A stretch of 64,000 nt of DNA from Fibrobacterota bacterium (GTDB taxonomy: Bacteria; Fibrobacterota; Fibrobacteria; UBA11236). Shown one piece after another: positions 59,569 through 64,000 of the stretch. How positions within the stretch are numbered: the first letter of the stretch is position 1; each line of letters begins with the position of its first letter. Position numbers and translations under genes: made by a program. The stretch lies in the NCBI GenBank assembly GCA_028287465.1, contig JAQBPO010000041.1, positions 1 to 64,000 of the forward strand, in the 5' to 3' direction. The notes beneath the pieces are model-generated. The model ran no database searches. It saw only the letters and a list, made by a program, of their open reading frames with translations, and had not been told where the DNA came from.

Positions 59569-60453
59569 TTGAACCCCGATTCCAATGAACTGAAGGCCCT
59601 GGTCCAAAAAATCACGGACCTGCCGACCTTGCCTGCCATGATGGCGACCATAACGCGCCTCATGCAGGATCCGCGTACGTCGGCCGAAGAACTCGGCCGC
59701 GCCATCGCGTCCGATCCGGCCCTGGTCTCGAAAGTCCTCAAACTGGTCAATTCCGCCTTCTACGGTTTCCCGGGACGCATCAGCACCATCACCCAGGCCA
59801 TCGTCATCCTGGGCTTCAGCACCATCCGCAATGTCGTCCTCACCACCTCCGTGCTCAAGGCTTTCGGCAAGAACGCCTCGCAGGGCGGATTCGACGTGGG
59901 CAAATTCTGGGAGCATTCCCTGCTGACCGGCGCCATCTCGCGCTCCCTGGCCGTGGAACGGGAGGCCAACTTCGTCGAAGAGACCTTCATCGCGGGCCTG
60001 CTCCACGATATGGGCCGCATCGTTCTCAGCCAGAAGCTCACGGCCGAATTCGAGAAAGTGCTCCTGGTCAAGGAGAAGGCGGGCATCAGCCAGTTGGCCG
60101 CGGAACAATCCGTGCTCAAGCTGACCCACGGCGACATCGGAGGATGGCTGGCGCGCAAATGGAACCTGCCCATCCCCTACGTCGAGGTGATGCGGTTGCA
60201 TCATTTCCCCGGGGAAGCGCTCAACCTGGAGCCGCCGTCCCAATCCGACACCACCAACCTCATCTATATCGTGCACGCGGCGGACGCCTTGTCCAAGGGA
60301 CTGAAGGACGGCAAGCCGGACCTGGCCAGCGCCGACGCCATCGATCCGGCGGTGCGGGCGGAATTGAAGATAGGGGCGGAAGGCTGGGAGCGCTTCCAGC
60401 TGCGCACCCAAGAGGAAATCGGGAAGGCGCGCGCCTTCCTGGAGATATTATGA
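59569..60453 (+). CDS. HDOD-domain protein
   Basis: 294 aa from TTG 59569, chosen because GGAGGG precedes it by 8 bases; longer starts (TTG 59533) have none. An HDOD domain covers most of the protein: LPTLPAMMATITRLMQDP, VSKVLKLVNSAFYGF, AIVILGFSTIRNVVL, and GLLHDMGRIVL. HDOD domains are catalytically inactive relatives of HD-GYP and act in signalling; no second domain is fused. Its stop is 37 bases before the FliN-like gene. Confidence 0.85.
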   Translation: MNPDSNELKALVQKITDLPTLPAMMATITRLMQDPRTSAEELGRAIASDPALVSKVLKLVNSAFYGFPGRISTITQAIVILGFSTIRNVVLTTSVLKAFGKNASQGGFDVGKFWEHSLLTGAISRSLAVEREANFVEETFIAGLLHDMGRIVLSQKLTAEFEKVLLVKEKAGISQLAAEQSVLKLTHGDIGGWLARKWNLPIPYVEVMRLHHFPGEALNLEPPSQSDTTNLIYIVHAADALSKGLKDGKPDLASADAIDPAVRAELKIGAEGWERFQLRTQEEIGKARAFLEIL

Positions 60454-60490
60454 AGCGGTACATCGGAACCATCTGCGCGGAGAGGTCCTA

Positions 60491-60781
60491 ATGCCTACCG
60501 AATACAAAAGATCGACCAAGAAGAAACTGTCCATGGAGCACCTCCAGGACATCACCTTGCCCGTGAGCCTGGAACTGGGGCACAAGCTCATGCGCGTCAA
60601 GGAACTGCTCGAGCTGACTCCGGGCCGCATCGTCAAACTGGACCGCCTGGCGGGCGAACCCGTGGATCTGGTCATCAACGGCAAGACCATCGCCAAGGGG
60701 GAGGTCGCCGTCATCGACGAGAACTTCGCCGTCCGCATCGTGACCCTGCTTTCCCCCGAAGAGCGCCTTAAGCTGCTTTGA
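60491..60781 (+). CDS. fliN: FliN-like SpoA-domain protein
   Basis: 96 aa. After a basic N terminus comes a single SpoA (FliN/YscQ C-terminal) domain: LPVSLELGHKLMRVKELLEL, GRIVKLDRLAGEPVDLVINGK, and KGEVAVIDENFAVRI. In flagella FliN forms the switch ring, and in type III secretion the homologue is the sorting platform. No other flagellar gene is in the window. It is between HDOD and response-regulator genes, as is frequent in chemotaxis-linked regions. Confidence 0.85.
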   Translation: MPTEYKRSTKKKLSMEHLQDITLPVSLELGHKLMRVKELLELTPGRIVKLDRLAGEPVDLVINGKTIAKGEVAVIDENFAVRIVTLLSPEERLKLL

Positions 60782-60800
60782 TCCCCTACCAGCGCCTTTT

Positions 60801-60830
60801 TTGATCATCCGTCCCGTTTGTTAGTAATTT
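60801..60830 (+). promoter_or_regulatory. Promoter of the response-regulator gene
   Basis: TTGATC (60801-60806), 18-base spacer and TAATTT (60825-60830). The ATG at 60838 is 7 bases after the -10, with no ribosome-binding site, so a leaderless transcript is likely. A short T-run (60797-60802) precedes it. Confidence 0.5.
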
Positions 60831-60837
60831 AACCGGT

Positions 60838-61209
60838 ATGGCCGATCCCGTTCTCCTGGTGGATGATGAACCCCTCATCCTGAATTTTTCGCGGATCGTG
60901 CTGGAACGGGCCGGATATGAGGTCGTGACCGCGGAAAACGGCCGGAAGGCCCTCGAGGTTTTCGACCGGCTCGTGGTCCCCGTCCCCGTCCTGGTAACGG
61001 ATATCCGCATGCCGGAAATGGGGGGCCTTGAATTGGCGAGGCGCATCAAGGCGATGGTACCGTCCATCCGGATCATCTTCCTTTCGGGATACCCGGCATC
61101 GGATGAATTGGTCGAGGAAATCCAGCATGGAGGCGCCTCCTTCCTCAGCAAGCCCTTCTCGGCCCAAAGCCTTTCCCTGGAAGTCGAAAAGGCCTATTCC
61201 CTGAAATAG
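60838..61209 (+). CDS. Single-domain response regulator
   Basis: 123 aa, only a receiver domain. Acidic pocket VDDEP, phosphoacceptor Asp in LVTDIRMPEMGG (about 53-57), Thr/Ser switch in IIFLSGYP, and Lys in LSKPF. No output domain, so it works by protein contacts like CheY or by handing on phosphate. The hybrid kinase at 42318 is not adjacent, so the partner is unknown. The start is marked by a promoter 7 bases upstream. Confidence 0.88.
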   Translation: MADPVLLVDDEPLILNFSRIVLERAGYEVVTAENGRKALEVFDRLVVPVPVLVTDIRMPEMGGLELARRIKAMVPSIRIIFLSGYPASDELVEEIQHGGASFLSKPFSAQSLSLEVEKAYSLK

Positions 61210-61241
61210 ATCGACTAATTCTTTCTATTTTAAACCCCCTG

Positions 61242-63821
61242 ATGAGTAGGGGTTCCCGCGCTGCAACCGGTCTTTGCGCCTTCCCCGCCGTCACGCTCCT
61301 GATTTCATTTCTGGCATCCTTTACGGCCGTCCCCGCGTCCGCGCAATTGCATCCCCTATCCCATTCGGTCCAGGACAGCCTGGCTGCCAAGGCCGTCGCG
61401 GATTCCGTGCGCGCCAAGGCGGATTCGGTCCGGGCGGATTCCCTGGGTACCGGGTCCGATACGGTGAGCTATTCGGCCAGGCGCATCCGGTACCGCAACG
61501 ATCGCTTCTCCCTCTCGGACAAGGCCCTGCTCACCTACCGCGGTTCCTCGTTGACTGCGGACTCCATCGTTTTCTACAGCCAGGACAACGTGGTGGAGGC
61601 CATGGGCGCGCCGCTGATCCAGGATCCGGCCAATCCGCCCATCCTCGGATACCGCATGCGTTACAACCTGAAGACCAAGGTGGGCGAGATCTACTACGGG
61701 TCTTCCAAGAAAGGGAACCAGACCTTCAACGGCGTGGAGATCCGCCGGCAGAAGAATGGGGACATCCTCATCGCCCGCGGGGATTTCTCGACCTGCGACT
61801 TGCCGGAGGACAAGCACTACTTTTTCTACAGCCGGCGCATGATCCTGCAGCCCAAGTCCAAGGTGCTCTCGGGGCCCGTCGTCATGAACGTCGGGGACGT
61901 TCCCGTGGCCATCCTTCCCATGATGGTCATGCCCCTGGGCACCGGACGCCGTTCCGGCCTGCTGCAGCCCAAGATCGGCGGGGACCAGTCCCAGGGATTC
62001 TACATGACGGGCCTGGGCTATTACTGGGCCATCAACGATTACACGGACTTCCTGACTTCCGGGGACGTCATCGAAGGCCAGGAAGGGACCTTCGACCGCA
62101 CCAACCTGAATTCCCAGTTCCGCTACAACAAGCGTTACGCCTTCAACGGGTCCCTGGGGAGCAAGCTTTACATCAGCGAGTTCGACTTGACCAATCCGGG
62201 TTGGATGGTGGACTATGCCCATGATCAGAACATCACTCCCGATCAGAGGCAGACCCTGAAAGGAACCGGCCGGTTCCAATCCGACCCGGGAATCGTGGAT
62301 CGGAACGCCTTGAATCAGGAAGAAAAAGAGAAGCAGACGGCGAACGCCACCCTGGGATACCGCCGCCAGTTCGAATGGAACCAAGCGACCTTTAACGCCG
62401 ATTTCATCCAGGAAAACAACCTTTCGGACAACCTCGTCGATCGCCAGATCCCCAACCTGGGTTTCCGCGTCAGCGGCCCCCTTTTCCCCAAATCCGACGA
62501 GGAAACCCCGCTCCGGTTCGGGGAGGATCCCTGGTACCGCAAGCTGACCTACAGCTACGACAACCGCTTCAACGTGGACATGGTCAGCCGCCCGACCAGG
62601 GCGTCGGTGCGCGGGGATTCCAACACCTACGTGGGATACGTGGATCACCTGAACTTCTCCGGCAAATACCCCTTGTTGCAGTATTTCAACATCACCCCCA
62701 CGGTGAACCTCAGCCAGATCTGGAGCCTGACGAGCCGCGGCGATTCTGCCAATCCGGTCCGGAACGCCTGGAACCCATCCGCGGGCGAGACCGGGGAATA
62801 CTTCGCGTTCTTCAATACGGGGGCGTCCCTGGATACCCGCATCTACGGCATCGCCCAGGCGGGGGACTCGCCCTGGCTGGGCAAGGTGATGGGGGTGCGC
62901 CACACCGTGATCCCGGCCCTGAGCTTCACCTACGCGCCCGAGCTCGATTCCAATCCGAATTTCATCCCCAATCCCAAGCTCGGCGGACGCGCCTTCCAGG
63001 AAGAGCTGAAGTCGGTGGGCTTCACCCTGGGCAACGAGGTGGACATGAAACTGGTCCCGCCCGGTAACCCCGCCGCTACCCCTGCGGCCCCGGTCCAGGG
63101 GGCCTCCAAGGCCGAGCCGGAAAAGGCCAAGGGGGAATCCTACAAGCTCCTCTCGGCCAACTCGTCCGTCAATTACAACTTCGCCAAGGATGTCCGGGAA
63201 TGGTCCTCCATCCCCAGCACCTTCAGCCTCTACCTGACCAAGAACGTGGCCTTCACCCTGAATACTGTCCATGTGCTTTACGATGATTTCTCCCCGGTCG
63301 CGGGGAGGGACCGCCTGGTCTCCCCCATCCTGACCTCGTACAATTTCGGCTGGCGCAAGGGCCTGCAGGTGGCCGGCAATTTCAACGACGGGGTGCGGGT
63401 CAAGGACACCCAGGGGTTTCCCACGGACCGTTTCGAGACCACGCCCTGGTCCGCGGACATGAATTACAGCTTCGATTTCAATTCGACCCGGGTGGGCGGG
63501 GACCAGGCCTCGGATTTCCAGCGCCTGTTCGGGATAAACGGCACCTTCCAGCGTACGCGCACCCATAGCGCCAACGGCAGCCTGAAGCTGAATCCCACCC
63601 CCGGCTGGCAGATGTCCTACGATACCGACTACAACTTCTCCGAAGGCAAGTTCTCCCGGCATTCCTTCGCCTTCCACCGGCTCCTGCATTGCTGGCAGAT
63701 GGATTTCCGGTGGACCCCGGAAGGCATCTCCCCGGGCTGGAACTTCAATATCCGGATCACGGATCTGCCCGACGTGAAGCTGGAAACCAGCGATACGCGG
63801 GCCCGTCGCCTGAATCGGTGA
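61242..63821 (+). CDS. lptD: LPS-assembly outer-membrane protein LptD
   Basis: 859 aa. A signal peptide (LISFLASFTAVPASA) is followed by a Asp-Ser-Val-Arg-rich segment (DSVRAKADSVRADSLG, about 46-67), an OstA/LptA-like domain (SLTADSIVFYSQDNVVEAMG), and a large barrel domain beginning with a LptD-type segment (FFYSRRMILQPKSKVLSG, VAILPMMVMPLG). It inserts lipopolysaccharide in the outer membrane with LptE. The presence of this gene supports a Gram-negative envelope with LPS or a similar glycolipid. Not in an lpt operon here; downstream is maf. Confidence 0.85.
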   Translation: MSRGSRAATGLCAFPAVTLLISFLASFTAVPASAQLHPLSHSVQDSLAAKAVADSVRAKADSVRADSLGTGSDTVSYSARRIRYRNDRFSLSDKALLTYRGSSLTADSIVFYSQDNVVEAMGAPLIQDPANPPILGYRMRYNLKTKVGEIYYGSSKKGNQTFNGVEIRRQKNGDILIARGDFSTCDLPEDKHYFFYSRRMILQPKSKVLSGPVVMNVGDVPVAILPMMVMPLGTGRRSGLLQPKIGGDQSQGFYMTGLGYYWAINDYTDFLTSGDVIEGQEGTFDRTNLNSQFRYNKRYAFNGSLGSKLYISEFDLTNPGWMVDYAHDQNITPDQRQTLKGTGRFQSDPGIVDRNALNQEEKEKQTANATLGYRRQFEWNQATFNADFIQENNLSDNLVDRQIPNLGFRVSGPLFPKSDEETPLRFGEDPWYRKLTYSYDNRFNVDMVSRPTRASVRGDSNTYVGYVDHLNFSGKYPLLQYFNITPTVNLSQIWSLTSRGDSANPVRNAWNPSAGETGEYFAFFNTGASLDTRIYGIAQAGDSPWLGKVMGVRHTVIPALSFTYAPELDSNPNFIPNPKLGGRAFQEELKSVGFTLGNEVDMKLVPPGNPAATPAAPVQGASKAEPEKAKGESYKLLSANSSVNYNFAKDVREWSSIPSTFSLYLTKNVAFTLNTVHVLYDDFSPVAGRDRLVSPILTSYNFGWRKGLQVAGNFNDGVRVKDTQGFPTDRFETTPWSADMNYSFDFNSTRVGGDQASDFQRLFGINGTFQRTRTHSANGSLKLNPTPGWQMSYDTDYNFSEGKFSRHSFAFHRLLHCWQMDFRWTPEGISPGWNFNIRITDLPDVKLETSDTRARRLNR

Positions 63822-63890
63822 CGATTAACTAACTTATGGGCATGCCGAACGGTTTCCGGATCCTCCCAACCCCTTGGATTGTCAGGTCTT

Positions 63891-64000
63891 ATGCCTGAAG
63901 CCAAGCTCGTCCTGGCGAGTCGATCGCCCCGCCGGGAGCAAATCCTCCGCATGCTCGGGCTGGACTTCACCGTATCGGTCCCGGACTATGAGGAAATCAA
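63891..64000 (+). CDS. maf: Maf-family nucleoside triphosphate pyrophosphatase (partial)
   Basis: The first 36 codons of an open frame that runs off the window. The start KLVLASRSPRREQILRMLG is the Maf signature (ASxSPRRxxLL). Maf proteins hydrolyse non-canonical nucleotides. The 3-prime end is not visible. Confidence 0.85.
   Translation, partial: MPEAKLVLASRSPRREQILRMLGLDFTVSVPDYEEI

Noticed and set aside
61356-63689. A 777-codon minus-strand frame opposite lptD
   Set aside because: Antisense shadow of a gene with signal peptide and family motifs; its translation is biased in composition and matches nothing.
1-64000. CRISPR arrays, tRNA, rRNA, insertion sequences, prophage genes
   Set aside because: I looked for regular repeats with spacers, conserved RNA sequences, transposase motifs and terminal repeats, and saw none.

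Overview
The window is 64 kb of high-GC DNA from a Gram-negative bacterium. The double-membrane envelope is shown by LptD, a TonB-dependent receptor, a PilQ-type secretin and several lipoproteins. My best guess for the group is an uncultured member of Fibrobacterota or a close FCB relative. The grounds are two secreted paralogues that combine a carboxypeptidase-regulatory-like module with a T9SS/Por-sorting-like segment, Asp-Ser-x-Arg-rich leaders behind signal peptides, and the LptD type. This placement is inference; there is no rRNA or other decisive marker. I see no tRNA, rRNA, CRISPR array, insertion sequence or prophage, and no stretch over 300 bases without a gene.

Layout. (1) 1-7776: envelope genes, namely a secreted three-module protein, a TonB receptor with an overlapping lipoprotein/barrel gene (minus strand), a TatT-like lipoprotein, and a second copy of the secreted protein. 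(2) 7751-10765: a tight operon of Nudix hydrolase, methyltransferase, Kir-type potassium channel and guanine-deaminase-like enzyme, chained by ATGA overlaps. (3) 10868-39274: about 28 kb of surface-glycan genes. The first part (10868-22585) looks like biosynthesis of a nonulosonic-acid-type sugar: SpsF-like cytidylyltransferase, Gfo/Idh oxidoreductase, DegT aminotransferase, SDR epimerase, WecD-like acetyltransferase, NeuB synthase, formyltransferase, polysaccharide deacetylase, an unknown small protein, a methyltransferase, AsnB and an N-acetyl-sugar amidotransferase. The second part (22697-39274) holds another AsnB-like protein without the glutaminase cysteine, a GT-B-like protein, three large proteins assembled from shuffled glycosyltransferase, helical and methyltransferase modules (729, 1687 and 594 aa), an iron-sulfur/beta-sandwich pair, and two methyltransferase-like paralogues on the opposite strand. 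(4) 39400-47186: APC/KimA-like transporter, secreted protein, hybrid histidine kinase, ferritin-like protein, small membrane proteins and a GT-C-like membrane protein. (5) 47194-59440, mostly minus strand: type IV pilus genes pilB and pilM-N-O-P-Q, a PilZ protein, thiL, a PEGA protein and small genes; one ABC ATPase is on the plus strand. (6) 59569-64000: HDOD protein, FliN-like protein, single-domain response regulator, lptD and the start of maf.

How it works together. The glycan block probably makes, decorates and transfers an unusual N-formyl-, amidino- or O-methyl-modified surface sugar. The pilus block has two links to cyclic di-GMP, tandem MshEN-type domains in PilB and a PilZ protein, so pilus extension is probably under second-messenger control. 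Several promoters with clear -10 boxes are readable; at five genes the -10 lies only 6-8 nt before the start codon, which suggests leaderless mRNAs.

The strongest candidates for something undescribed are the shuffled module family (26647-37512), with a likely internal translation start at 31116, the [2Fe-2S]/beta-sandwich pair at 33932-35658, and the AMIN-SH3-coil-PilP fusion in the pilus operon.
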